DNA from: Erysipelotrichaceae bacterium
GTDB taxonomy: Bacteria; Bacillota_I; Bacilli_A; Erysipelotrichales; Erysipelotrichaceae
Reading direction: 5' to 3'
Assembly: GCA_013334325.1 (NCBI GenBank)
Contig: JAAXXT010000020.1
Span: forward strand, 1-40,924
Length of the DNA stretch: 40,924 nucleotides
Shown here: positions 1 to 6,792 of the stretch, in pieces
How positions within the stretch are numbered: the stretch's first letter is position 1
Layout: each line of letters opens with the position of its first letter
Translations under genes and position numbers: made by a program
Notes under the pieces: model-generated
What the model was told of the DNA's origin: nothing
Database searches by the model: none
What the model saw: the letters and a program-made list of their open reading frames with translations, nothing else

Positions 1-1
1 T

Positions 2-505
2 GCCTCTACAACGCTTGCCATGGCTCTACAAAACAAAGTGGACATCATCGATATCACGATGATCGATGGGGCTGTTACTCAAGGATCCAATGGGAATGGA
101 TGGTTGATGGGGACTCCAGTAGGTCAGTGGCTTAAAGTAGGTTTACGATATTTCTTATTAAATGAAAGTACCTTTAAAAATCTATTGACGGATGTCTATC
201 AAGGACCAGTTCCTCAAGAGGCCATCGATGGATACTTAGCGCCTGTCACCACCAAGGGAACCATCAACGGCTTACTTCAATTCGTAAAAAGCTCTAAAAA
301 TATTCAAATCAGTGAAGTTAAAGATTTGGGATTGAAAATCAATCTTATCTGGGGTGGACAAGATACTTGGGTACCACTTGAAGCGATGGATGAGATCGAA
401 GCTACAGTAAGCATCAATAAGACCTATGTCTTCCCTACAGCGGGTCATACTCCTCACGAGACAGAAGCTGACTTCAATACTATCCTCTTAGGTATGATCG
501 AATAA
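2..505 (+). CDS. alpha/beta hydrolase, C-terminal part (5' truncated by window edge)
   Basis: The reading frame is open from base 2, so the gene begins before the window. An in-frame ATG at 20 is probably internal. The visible 167 or so residues end like an alpha/beta hydrolase: the first residues (ASTTLAMALQNKV) resemble the helix after a nucleophile elbow, followed by a strand ending in MIDG. GGQDTWVP holds the likely catalytic acid and AGHTPHET the likely catalytic histidine. The nucleophile GxSxG would lie upstream and is not seen. The substrate cannot be told; small esterases, peroxidases and lipases of this fold look alike. It is followed directly by a separate promoter and riboswitch, so it ends its own transcription unit, although I see no clear terminator. 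Confidence 0.8.
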   Translation, partial: ASTTLAMALQNKVDIIDITMIDGAVTQGSNGNGWLMGTPVGQWLKVGLRYFLLNESTFKNLLTDVYQGPVPQEAIDGYLAPVTTKGTINGLLQFVKSSKNIQISEVKDLGLKINLIWGGQDTWVPLEAMDEIEATVSINKTYVFPTAGHTPHETEADFNTILLGMIE

Positions 506-518
506 AACTCATTTTAAT

Positions 519-547
519 TTGACATGAGAACTCATTTTCGTTAAAAT
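519..547 (+). promoter_or_regulatory. sigma-A promoter of the cation efflux gene
   Basis: TTGACA at 519-524 and TAAAAT at 542-547 are separated by 17 bases. This near-consensus promoter would start the transcript at about 554, just before the riboswitch aptamer. Confidence 0.8.
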
Positions 548-556
548 AGACGCATA

Positions 557-627
557 CTGAGCAGGCGATAAACCGAAAGGTTTGTGGGGCTGGGCCAATA
601 TGGCAGTGGAAATACTCCACGGGACAG
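557..627 (+). ncRNA. NiCo (czcD) riboswitch aptamer
   Basis: The leader carries TGAGCAGG, a short stem AAACC-GAAA-GGTTT, then GGGGCTGGGCC-AATAT-GGCAG, a stem GTGG-AAATACT-CCAC and the closing GGGACAG. These conserved GCAGG, GGGCTGGGC, GGCAG and GGGACAG blocks around a four-way junction are those of the NiCo riboswitch, known to bind cobalt and nickel (and reported to respond to other transition metals) and to sit before CDF exporters. It lies between a strong promoter and a cation diffusion facilitator gene, as expected. Recognition is from memory of the consensus, not from a covariance search. Confidence 0.85.
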
Positions 628-649
628 AATTTTGTTTCGTGGATTTTTT
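616..649 (+). terminator. riboswitch-controlled intrinsic terminator
   Basis: TCCACGGGACAG (616-627) can pair along its full length with TTGTTTCGTGGA (632-643) around an AATT loop, using some G-U pairs, and is followed by six T. The 5' half of this stem is the last helix strand plus the conserved GGGACAG of the aptamer. Metal-bound aptamer and terminator therefore exclude each other, which predicts gene ON when metal is high. Confidence 0.85.
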
Positions 650-668
650 ATACCCTAGGGAGAAATAA

Positions 669-1565
669 ATGAAAAACGCATACAAATCGATCAAACGAAT
701 ACTATGGATTATCTTATTTGCGAATCTAGCCGTTGCGATGGCGAAGATCGGCTTAGGTTATGCGATCGATTCTGCTTCCGTTTTAGCGGATGGGTTTCAT
801 TCATTAACGGATGGATCCAGTAACATCATAGGTTTAGTGGGGATGTCTTTCGCCAGTAAACCAGTCGATGATGAACATCCTTATGGACATGGGAAGTATG
901 AGACCTTAAGTTCACTTATGATCGTAGGGATGCTGTTCTTCTTAAGCTTTCAGATCATAGGAGAAGCTTTCAATAAATTCGCAAATCCTGTAGTACCTAC
1001 AATTGATATGTGGACCTTTATCATTATGGCGGGGACCTTGGTTATCAATCTCTTCGTTACTGTATATGAATACAACGAAGGCAAGAAACTTCATTCTACG
1101 CTTTTGATGAGTGATGCGATGCATACCCGTAGTGATGTCTTTGTGACCTTAGGTGTCATCTTGTCTTTGGTTTTGGTTAAAATAGGTCTACCAGTATGGA
1201 TCGATCCACTGGTTTCGTTGATTGTTGCAGGGGTCATCATCTATGCGGCCTATGAGATCTTTAAGATGGCCAGTGCTATCCTTCTAGATTCTAGAGTCGT
1301 TGATCCTAAGATCATAGCGGATGTGGTTACTCATTTACCTGAAGTAAAAGGGGTCCATCATATACGTTCAAGAGGTACCTTAGCGAATCTGTTTATCGAT
1401 TTAGATGTCTTGGCTGATCCTAGTGTATCTCTCATTGATGCGCATTATCTAGCCCATACGATCGAAAGGGTACTTCAAGATCATTTTAAAGATTCTTTGG
1501 TTCAAGTCATTGCGCACTTAGAACCATTCAATCCAGATCACGTTTCTAAACACGCATCTAAATAG
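669..1565 (+). CDS. cation diffusion facilitator (Co/Ni/Zn-type efflux)
   Basis: A 298-residue membrane exporter of the CDF family, moving divalent metal out of the cell in exchange for protons. It shows the N-terminal helical bundle with HxxxD at H44-D48 in TM2 and a second HxxxD at H152-D156 in TM5, the paired tetrahedral metal site of the family. The HPYGHGKYE loop after TM2 (residues 70-78) is the usual histidine-bearing cytoplasmic loop. The last 90 or so residues form the soluble dimerisation domain. The Shine-Dalgarno AGGGAGA lies six bases before ATG 669. The upstream NiCo riboswitch argues that cobalt or nickel is the physiological inducer, and probably the substrate; the HxxxD pair alone would not separate these from zinc. 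Confidence 0.93.
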   Translation: MKNAYKSIKRILWIILFANLAVAMAKIGLGYAIDSASVLADGFHSLTDGSSNIIGLVGMSFASKPVDDEHPYGHGKYETLSSLMIVGMLFFLSFQIIGEAFNKFANPVVPTIDMWTFIIMAGTLVINLFVTVYEYNEGKKLHSTLLMSDAMHTRSDVFVTLGVILSLVLVKIGLPVWIDPLVSLIVAGVIIYAAYEIFKMASAILLDSRVVDPKIIADVVTHLPEVKGVHHIRSRGTLANLFIDLDVLADPSVSLIDAHYLAHTIERVLQDHFKDSLVQVIAHLEPFNPDHVSKHASK

Positions 1566-1570
1566 TTCTA

Positions 1571-1596
1571 AGACAGCTTAATCGCTGTCTTTTTTT
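1571..1596 (+). terminator. terminator of the cation efflux gene
   Basis: AGACAGC (1571-1577) pairs with GCTGTCT (1584-1590) around TTAATC, followed by six T. Confidence 0.85.
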
Positions 1597-1622
1597 AACT
1601 TTCGTAAATTTCTTAACAATAT

Positions 1623-1654
1623 ATGTTGTAATGCTACATAGATAGTGATATATT
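1623..1654 (+). promoter_or_regulatory. padR promoter with overlapping inverted-repeat operator
   Basis: A -35 TTGTAA (1626-1631) and -10 TATATT (1649-1654) are 17 bases apart. ATGT (1623-1626) and ACAT (1636-1639) form an inverted repeat over the -35 box. PadR proteins typically bind ATGT-N8-ACAT; here the gap is nine bases, so the match is close but not exact. Autorepression is inferred. Confidence 0.6.
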
Positions 1655-1675
1655 AAAGACACAAGGAGGAACATT

Positions 1676-1981
1676 ATGAATGCACAATTTAAAAAAGGCG
1701 TTTTAGAGCTCTGTGTATTGGCTCAATTGGCCAAAGGTGATAAATACGGATATGAACTGACAGAAACCATCTCTGAAGAAATGAGTGTTGCCAGTGGTAC
1801 CCTTTATCTCTTATTACGTCGATTGAAAGATGAGAATTATTTTGAGACTTATTTGGTTGAAACAGCAGGAGGTCCTGCACGTAAGTATTATAAGTTGACT
1901 GATAAAGGCATGTCTTATACCCAAGAACTTAAATCTGGTTGGTTAGAGTTCGTTGGGCAAGTGGATCGATTGATCCAATAG
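1676..1981 (+). CDS. PadR-family transcriptional regulator
   Basis: A 101-residue PadR_s1-type winged-helix protein: an N-terminal helix (MNAQFKKGVLELCVLAQL), the conserved GYELTETI and SGTLYLLLRRL recognition region, and the wing GGPARKYYKLTDKG. A strong AAGGAGG lies six bases before ATG 1676. Short PadR proteins of this subgroup regulate the gene next to them, here the DUF1700/DUF4097 protein 12 bases downstream, and usually their own promoter. The effector is unknown. Related pairs in other Bacillota are often linked to envelope stress or antimicrobial response, but nothing here shows this directly. Confidence 0.9.
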   Translation: MNAQFKKGVLELCVLAQLAKGDKYGYELTETISEEMSVASGTLYLLLRRLKDENYFETYLVETAGGPARKYYKLTDKGMSYTQELKSGWLEFVGQVDRLIQ

Positions 1982-1993
1982 AAAGGTGAAACC

Positions 1994-3025
1994 ATGAACC
2001 AAAAAGAATATCTAAAAACTTTGGAAGAAGCCTTAAACGGAATCGATCCAAAAGACAAAGAAGAATTAATGGCTGATTTTAAGGAACATTTCGATATTGG
2101 CTTATCTGAAGGACAAACTGAAGAAGCCATTATAGCCCATTTAGGATCAGTAGAAGACTTGATTGAGTCTTTAGATCTTAAGCGTTTAGAATCGCCTCAC
2201 GTATATGAATCTAAATCTGATCGTATCTATAGTGAAGATGTGGAGAAGGTCATCATCGATGGTCTACATGCGGATGTGACGATCAATGTCTCTGATGACA
2301 ATCAAGCTCATGTGGATTATGAGATCTCAAAGAAGCTGCTAGGGAAGCTTTCCACAGAAGTTACTTCTAGACAAGAAGGCAAGACTCTGTATGTGACAGT
2401 CTCTTCGATCAATAAGATCTTTAAAAGCAGTCTTGATCCGGTAGATCTACATTTAGAGTTACCAAATTCACTTAAAGAATTGAAATGTAAGACAGCCAGT
2501 GGAGACATCAAGATCGATGAATTGAACTTCGAAACACTTGAAATCCATAGTGTTAGTGGAGACATAGGCTTAGATGACATCGATGCGGATCTCATTTTGA
2601 TCAATGGGGTCTCAAGCGATATAAACTGTTCAACGATCGGTGGTCAACTTCAACTGAGAAGTGTCAGTGGAGATATCGAAGTCGATTCTCATACTGGTAA
2701 GATCTTATCGATCGAAAGCGTCAGTGGAGACATCAATTATGAAGGTACAGCTGAAGACATCAGAATCAATACGACCTCTGGTGATGCTTGTTTAGAAGCC
2801 AAATCGATCAAGTCCTTAAGTGCCAATACGATCAGTGGTGATGTCCAATTAGAAATGGATGTAGATCAAAAAGGATTGACCGTCTCATTCATCTCAAACA
2901 GTGGAGAATTACGTATCGGTGATGAAGACTACGATACACCTCGTCACAATAAATCCATCGTCATAGGTGATGGATCAATCAAGTTAAATCATAAGTCTAT
3001 TAGTGGAGATTTTGAGATAGAATAA
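1994..3025 (+). CDS. DUF1700 (HAAS) plus DUF4097 beta-repeat protein
   Basis: A 343-residue protein co-transcribed with padR. Residues 1 to about 70 match the DUF1700/HAAS helical domain, beginning with MNQKEYLKTLEEAL and holding an acidic helix with DKEELMADFKEHF. From about residue 160 to the end there are roughly nine short beta repeats built on xSGDIxxD (VSGDIGLD, VSGDIEVD, ISGDVQLE and others), the pattern of DUF4097, a predicted right-handed beta-helix or adhesin-like fold. I see no membrane segment or signal peptide, so it is probably cytoplasmic or loosely membrane-bound. PadR-HAAS-DUF4097 is a recurring Bacillota cassette of unknown molecular function. The repeats are protein-level; the DNA repeats (AGTGGAGACATC-like) only reflect them. 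Confidence 0.85.
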   Translation: MNQKEYLKTLEEALNGIDPKDKEELMADFKEHFDIGLSEGQTEEAIIAHLGSVEDLIESLDLKRLESPHVYESKSDRIYSEDVEKVIIDGLHADVTINVSDDNQAHVDYEISKKLLGKLSTEVTSRQEGKTLYVTVSSINKIFKSSLDPVDLHLELPNSLKELKCKTASGDIKIDELNFETLEIHSVSGDIGLDDIDADLILINGVSSDINCSTIGGQLQLRSVSGDIEVDSHTGKILSIESVSGDINYEGTAEDIRINTTSGDACLEAKSIKSLSANTISGDVQLEMDVDQKGLTVSFISNSGELRIGDEDYDTPRHNKSIVIGDGSIKLNHKSISGDFEIE

Positions 3026-3029
3026 AAAC

Positions 3030-3060
3030 AGCGTCCTTGAGTAATCAAGGACGCTTTTCT
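3030..3060. terminator. bidirectional terminator between DUF4097 gene and arsC
   Basis: AGCGTCCTTGA (3030-3040) pairs perfectly with TCAAGGACGCT (3045-3055) around GTAA. It is followed by TTTTCTT on the plus strand and by GTTTTTATT on the minus strand, so it can end both convergent operons. Confidence 0.85.
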
Positions 3061-3497
3061 TAGAGTTGTTCACTACTTATAGGATCTTTAATAAATGCTT
3101 TTACTTTTTCTAAGACAAGATCACGTATTTGGCGTGTTCTCTTGAGTTTATCCTCATGAGATCCACTCGCTGCGGAAGGATCTTCTAGGTTCCAGCTTAA
3201 GGTATTGAGGGCACCTGGGAAGATAGGGCAACGTTGCCCGTTCATCGCATCACAAACTTTGACCACATAGGTATATCGTTTACCAGCTTTATAGAAATCA
3301 AAGACAGACTTGGTTTCATTTTGAGAGATATCATAACCGATCTCTTTCATGACTTCGACCACATAAGGATTTAGTGTGCCTGGTTCTAGACCTGCACTTT
3401 CCGCAGTGTATTCTCCTTGACCTAATCGATTAAGAAATGCTTCTGCCATTTGACTACGAGCTGAATTATGGATACAGATAAACAAGACAGTTTTCAT
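3060..3497 (-). CDS. arsC: arsenate reductase, LMW-phosphatase fold (thioredoxin-coupled ArsC)
   Basis: A 145-residue cytoplasmic enzyme reducing arsenate to arsenite for export. The P-loop CIHNSARS starts at C8 (CxxNSxRS, anion-binding loop of the phosphatase fold). A second redox pair is C82 and C90 in KVCDAMNGQRCPIFPG, giving the three-cysteine relay of thioredoxin-dependent ArsC. ESAGLEPG (33-40) is the typical substrate-side loop. The Shine-Dalgarno GGAG lies about six bases before the start. It is the last gene of the arsR-acr3-arsC operon. The spacing between the second and third cysteine is one residue wider than in the staphylococcal plasmid protein as I recall it, a common variation. 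Confidence 0.93.
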   Translation of the reverse strand: MKTVLFICIHNSARSQMAEAFLNRLGQGEYTAESAGLEPGTLNPYVVEVMKEIGYDISQNETKSVFDFYKAGKRYTYVVKVCDAMNGQRCPIFPGALNTLSWNLEDPSAASGSHEDKLKRTRQIRDLVLEKVKAFIKDPISSEQL

Positions 3498-3523
3498 GGG
3501 GTTCTCCTTGTCCGATGGACTTT

Positions 3524-4624
3524 TTAAGCTTCGTTGGGTTGATCACTTAAGATCGTAGATGAGACAACTGAGGATGATTTAGGTTCAAACCAATGGGTAG
3601 TCGAATTAGAGATCTTAACTAAGATCAACATCACAGGGACTTCAGTCAAGACGCCTACGACAGTCGCAAGTACAGCTGGGGAAGTCGTCCCAAACAAGGC
3701 AATGGCGACAGCCACAGACAATTCAAAGAAATTAGACGCCCCAATCATTCCTGCAGGGGCTGCGATATCATGAGGTAGTTTTAAGGCCTTACTTCCGAAA
3801 TATGCGATGAAGAAAATCAAGAAGGTCTGTATCGTAAGAGGAATCGCGATCAGTAGGATATGGAAAGGATTGTTTAGGATGGTGTCTCCTTGAAAGGAGA
3901 AGAGTAAGATCAGAGTCAAGAGTAAACCAAAGATGGTTAAGTTATCAAATTTAGGTAAGAACTTTGATTCAAAATAATCGAGTCCTTTTCGTTTAACGAC
4001 CACAAATCTCGTTAAGATACCTGCGCTTAATGGGATCACTACAAACAAGATCACTGAATAGATTAAGGTATCCCAAGGTACACTTACATTACTGACTCCT
4101 AATAGAAACTTTACGATGGGGACAAAAGCGACCAAGATGATCAAATCGTTGGTGGCGACTTGGACAACCGTATACGCGGGATTGCCTTTGGTTAAGGTGC
4201 TCCATACAAAGACCATCGCTGTACAAGGTGCCGCTCCTAATAGAATGGCGCCTGCGAGGTATTGTTGAGCGAGTTCAGCACTCATAAATGATCTAAATAC
4301 CACAAAGAAGAAGAAAGCAGCGATCCCAAACATCGTAAATGGCTTGATGATCCAGTTGGTGATCCATGTGACATAGAGTCCTTGAGGGTTCTTTCTAACG
4401 TTCTTGATGCTTTGGAAATCCACTTTCATCATCATAGGATAAATCATGACCCATATGAGAATTGCGACAGGGATGGATACTTTCGCCACTTCAAACTGAT
4501 TGAAGAAGATCGGAAAAGCTGGGATGAATTTCCCAATCAAGACCCCTAAAGCCATACATAAGGCAACCCATAAAGTTAAATATTTCTGAAAGAAATTAAT
4601 ACCTTCTAATTTTTGTTTCTTCAT
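3524..4624 (-). CDS. acr3: ACR3-family arsenite efflux permease
   Basis: A membrane protein of about 366 residues with ten hydrophobic segments that expels arsenite. GAAPCTAMVFVW holds the conserved cysteine of TM4 required in ACR3 proteins, and NPAYTVVQVATND and SNFFELSVAVAIALFG are family signature stretches, distinguishing it from the unrelated ArsB. I prefer ATG 4624, one base after the arsR stop; an in-frame GTG at 4633 would overlap arsR by eight bases. There is no strong Shine-Dalgarno at either start, so translation is probably coupled to arsR. It sits between the sensor and the reductase, so arsenate made into arsenite by ArsC is the likely cargo. Confidence 0.93.
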   Translation of the reverse strand: MKKQKLEGINFFQKYLTLWVALCMALGVLIGKFIPAFPIFFNQFEVAKVSIPVAILIWVMIYPMMMKVDFQSIKNVRKNPQGLYVTWITNWIIKPFTMFGIAAFFFFVVFRSFMSAELAQQYLAGAILLGAAPCTAMVFVWSTLTKGNPAYTVVQVATNDLIILVAFVPIVKFLLGVSNVSVPWDTLIYSVILFVVIPLSAGILTRFVVVKRKGLDYFESKFLPKFDNLTIFGLLLTLILLFSFQGDTILNNPFHILLIAIPLTIQTFLIFFIAYFGSKALKLPHDIAAPAGMIGASNFFELSVAVAIALFGTTSPAVLATVVGVLTEVPVMLILVKISNSTTHWFEPKSSSVVSSTILSDQPNEA

Positions 4625-4625
4625 C

Positions 4626-4934
4626 TCACTCACACACGCAAGAACTTGCGGTACTTTCTTTAGGACTTACGATCTTTCTTAACTCATCGACTGCGGATAA
4701 ACAACCTAAGGGATTAAGCGAATAATAAGTCCATTTACCCACTTTACGAGCACTTACGATACCACTTTCAAGTAAGATCCCCATATGATGAGACAAGGTG
4801 GATTGACTAATACTTACCTTTTCTAAAAGATCACAGGCACATCTTTCTCCTAAAGAAAGCTGATTGATGATCAATAAACGATTCTCATCACAGAATGCTT
4901 TATACACTAAAGCGTTTTGAGTATGATCTCCCAT
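4626..4934 (-). CDS. arsR: ArsR/SmtB-family arsenite-responsive repressor
   Basis: A 102-residue winged-helix repressor. ERCACDLLEK carries the CxC arsenite site at the start of the DNA-binding helix, followed by SQSTLSHHMGILLESGIV (recognition helix) and the wing GKWTYYSLNP. The start is ATG 4934, because GAGGAG lies just upstream on the minus strand; an open frame reaching 4997 would run through the promoter and is not used. A second cysteine cluster, CVC, lies at the extreme C-terminus. It heads the operon arsR-acr3-arsC and is expected to repress it by binding the palindrome at 4944-4965 until arsenite or antimonite binds. Confidence 0.93.
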   Translation of the reverse strand: MGDHTQNALVYKAFCDENRLLIINQLSLGERCACDLLEKVSISQSTLSHHMGILLESGIVSARKVGKWTYYSLNPLGCLSAVDELRKIVSPKESTASSCVCE

Positions 4935-4943
4935 AAGGCTCCT

Positions 4944-4997
4944 CATATCGATAAAGTTCGATATGACTATTGTATAGGACACATCGATTATTATCAA
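4944..4997 (-). promoter_or_regulatory. ars operon promoter and palindromic operator
   Basis: On the minus strand TTGATA (4992-4997) and TACAAT (4969-4974) are 17 bases apart. Immediately downstream CATATCGA and TCGATATG (4944-4951 and 4958-4965) form a perfect 8-base inverted repeat with a six-base gap over the predicted start site, the expected place for an ArsR dimer. Confidence 0.8.
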
Positions 4998-5020
4998 TTT
5001 GAATTTGGTTAAGATTCCGT

Positions 5021-5046
5021 TAAGAAAAGAAACCCTAAGGTTTCTT
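5021..5046 (-). terminator. terminator of rarA
   Basis: AAGAAACC (5027-5034) pairs with GGTTTCTT (5039-5046) around CTAA. On the minus strand it continues into TTCTTAA. The rarA stop codon (5045-5047) overlaps the stem. Confidence 0.7.
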
Positions 5047-6298
5047 ACTTCAATGATTTGATGTCTTTGGTACGTTTGATCTTATTCAATTCATCAAGAT
5101 TATGTTTAAGTGTATTCTCATAAGGTGAGCTTTCATTAGGGACATAGAAAGGTAGATCCTTTACCCCATCAGGAAGATACTGGATCTTAGCCCAAATATC
5201 AGGTCTTCCATAATCGTACTTATCATCATCTTTCATATTGACTGGAGTCAATCTTAGATATGGTGGTACAGGTAAAGGATGATTCTTAACTTCTTGGATG
5301 GCCTTGGCGATCGCATTGACTCCGCTTTTAGATTTAGGGGATAAAGTAAGGTCGATGACGATGTCTCCTAAAGGAATGATCGCTTCAGGAAAACCTACTC
5401 GTCGAGCGGTATCGATGGCGGCTATCGTTCTTCCGACTAAGGCAGGATTCGCTAAACCGATGTCTTCATAAGCCGTCACCAAGAGTCGTCTTTCGATCGA
5501 ATCAAGATCCTCTGCGATGATCAGTCTCGCCAGATAATACAGAGCCCCATCGACATCTGATCCTCTTATTGATTTTTGAAAAGCACTTAAGGCATCATAA
5601 TAACCATCATCTGAGGAATCAAAATTCTGATTCGCAGAGAGATGTAGGGTCGATAATTCGTCAGTGGTAATGGTTTGAGAAGGATAAACGATACTTAAGA
5701 CTTCTAAGGTATTCAATGCGATACGGACATCCCCATTGCTCATCTTGACTAAGGCATCTTTTACCCCATCTTCTAAGATGATCTCTTTGAGATCTGCTTT
5801 AGGATGATTTAATGCTTGAGTGATGGCGAGTCTCATCTCTTCATCACTAAGGGCCTTGAATTCAACCAAGAGACAACGAGATCTTATCGCTGGATTGATC
5901 GAGAAATAAGGATTGGTGGTAGTTAAACCAATCATGATGACTTTCCCATCTTCTACATAAGGCAATAATAGATCTTGTTTATCTTTGTTTAAACGATGGA
6001 CTTCATCGACCACTAAAACCAATTGTCCTGCGATCTTGGCTTCAGAGAAGATCTCATCGAGATCTTTCTTATTCCCTGTAACTGCGTTGAATTCCTTTAA
6101 AGGAAGATCAACACCTTTCGCTAAGATCGAAGCGACTGTTGTCTTACCTGAACCAGGAGGCCCAAAGAAGATCATCGAAAAAAGACGTTTCTCGTTGATA
6201 CAACGCTTTAAGAGGCCTTTGTCTTGTAGGATATGAGTTTGGCCTAGTACTTCATCTAAAGATTGGGGACGTAAACGATAGGCTAAAGGTTCTTTCAT
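5045..6298 (-). CDS. rarA: RarA/MgsA family replication-associated AAA ATPase
   Basis: A 417-residue AAA+ clamp-loader-like ATPase acting at stalled replication forks. Walker A GPPGSGKT is at 46-53, Walker B LVLVVDEVH at 93-101, then the sensor TTNP and the arginine-finger stretch AIRSRC. The C-terminal half (AFQKSIRGSDVDGALYYLAR, then EDIGLANP) is the tetramerisation region typical of MgsA/RarA/WRNIP1. I chose the ATG at 6298 because TTGAGGAG lies before it on the minus strand and MKEPLAYRLRP is the family N-terminus. The longer open frame to 6367 would overlap dtd. It is divergent from dtd across a 51-base shared promoter region. Confidence 0.95.
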   Translation of the reverse strand: MKEPLAYRLRPQSLDEVLGQTHILQDKGLLKRCINEKRLFSMIFFGPPGSGKTTVASILAKGVDLPLKEFNAVTGNKKDLDEIFSEAKIAGQLVLVVDEVHRLNKDKQDLLLPYVEDGKVIMIGLTTTNPYFSINPAIRSRCLLVEFKALSDEEMRLAITQALNHPKADLKEIILEDGVKDALVKMSNGDVRIALNTLEVLSIVYPSQTITTDELSTLHLSANQNFDSSDDGYYDALSAFQKSIRGSDVDGALYYLARLIIAEDLDSIERRLLVTAYEDIGLANPALVGRTIAAIDTARRVGFPEAIIPLGDIVIDLTLSPKSKSGVNAIAKAIQEVKNHPLPVPPYLRLTPVNMKDDDKYDYGRPDIWAKIQYLPDGVKDLPFYVPNESSPYENTLKHNLDELNKIKRTKDIKSLK

Positions 6299-6314
6299 AA
6301 AACTCCTCAATCTT

Positions 6315-6343
6315 ATTCTAACAAATCTTAGAGGTGTTAAAAT
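6315..6343. promoter_or_regulatory. symmetric bidirectional promoter for rarA and dtd
   Basis: Plus strand: TG-T-TAAAAT, an extended -10 with the hexamer at 6338-6343. Minus strand: TG-T-TAGAAT, hexamer at 6315-6320. The two hexamers are exactly 17 bases apart, so each lies where the other's -35 box would be. Neither side has a good -35. Confidence 0.65.
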
Positions 6344-6349
6344 AGAGAT

Positions 6350-6784
6350 ATGAAAGTTCTTGTTCAAAAAGTGAAAGAAGCCTCTGTCTTAGTCAATGGG
6401 ACTGTTGTTGGACAGATTGGGTTAGGTTGTGTATTATATGTGGGGTTTTCATCGACTGATACTCTAAAAGATGTAGAAAAGATGGCTCATCGATTACCCT
6501 TGGCTCGTCTCTTCGAAGATAAAGAAGGTAAAATGAATCTGTCTTTGATTGACGTTAAAGGAAGCTTCTTATCTATCTCTCAGTTTACTTTGATGGCAGA
6601 TACTTCAAAAGGTCATAGACCATCCTTTACCCAAGCGATGGATCCTTCTCAAGCCATCATCTTCTATGAAGCATTTAATCAACTCTTAAGAAAAGAAGTA
6701 CCTGTAGAAACAGGGATCTTTAAAGAAAATATGGTCATCCATCAAATCAATGATGGACCCCTTAGTATCCTCTATGAAAGTTAG
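6350..6784 (+). CDS. dtd: D-aminoacyl-tRNA deacylase
   Basis: A 144-residue enzyme that removes D-amino acids mis-attached to tRNA. The SQxT-type motif is SISQFTLMADTSKGHRPSFT (about residues 75-94) and the C-terminal Gly-cisPro motif is in NDGPLSI. Length is normal. The ATG at 6350 is the first residue of the family's MKVLVQKV start. No Shine-Dalgarno is present, and the -10 box ends six bases before the ATG, so the mRNA is probably leaderless. It is the first gene of a run with folD, a DUF951 gene and ychF, the next start being eight bases away. Confidence 0.95.
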   Translation: MKVLVQKVKEASVLVNGTVVGQIGLGCVLYVGFSSTDTLKDVEKMAHRLPLARLFEDKEGKMNLSLIDVKGSFLSISQFTLMADTSKGHRPSFTQAMDPSQAIIFYEAFNQLLRKEVPVETGIFKENMVIHQINDGPLSILYES

Positions 6785-6792
6785 GTAACCTT

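Noticed and set aside
2490-3025. Recurring AGTGGAGACATC-like DNA repeats as a possible repeat array or CRISPR
   Set aside because: They are in frame and encode the xSGDIxxD repeats of DUF4097; spacing and sequence are irregular.
4935-4997. N-terminal extension of ArsR to 4997
   Set aside because: It runs through the -10 and -35 boxes and the operator; the ribosome site GAGGAG fits ATG 4934 instead.
5985-6236. 83-codon plus-strand open frame within rarA
   Set aside because: Antisense shadow of a strongly conserved gene; no promoter or family match.
6299-6367. N-terminal extension of RarA to 6367
   Set aside because: It overlaps dtd and the shared promoter; the conserved start MKEPLAYRLRP at 6298 has a good ribosome site.
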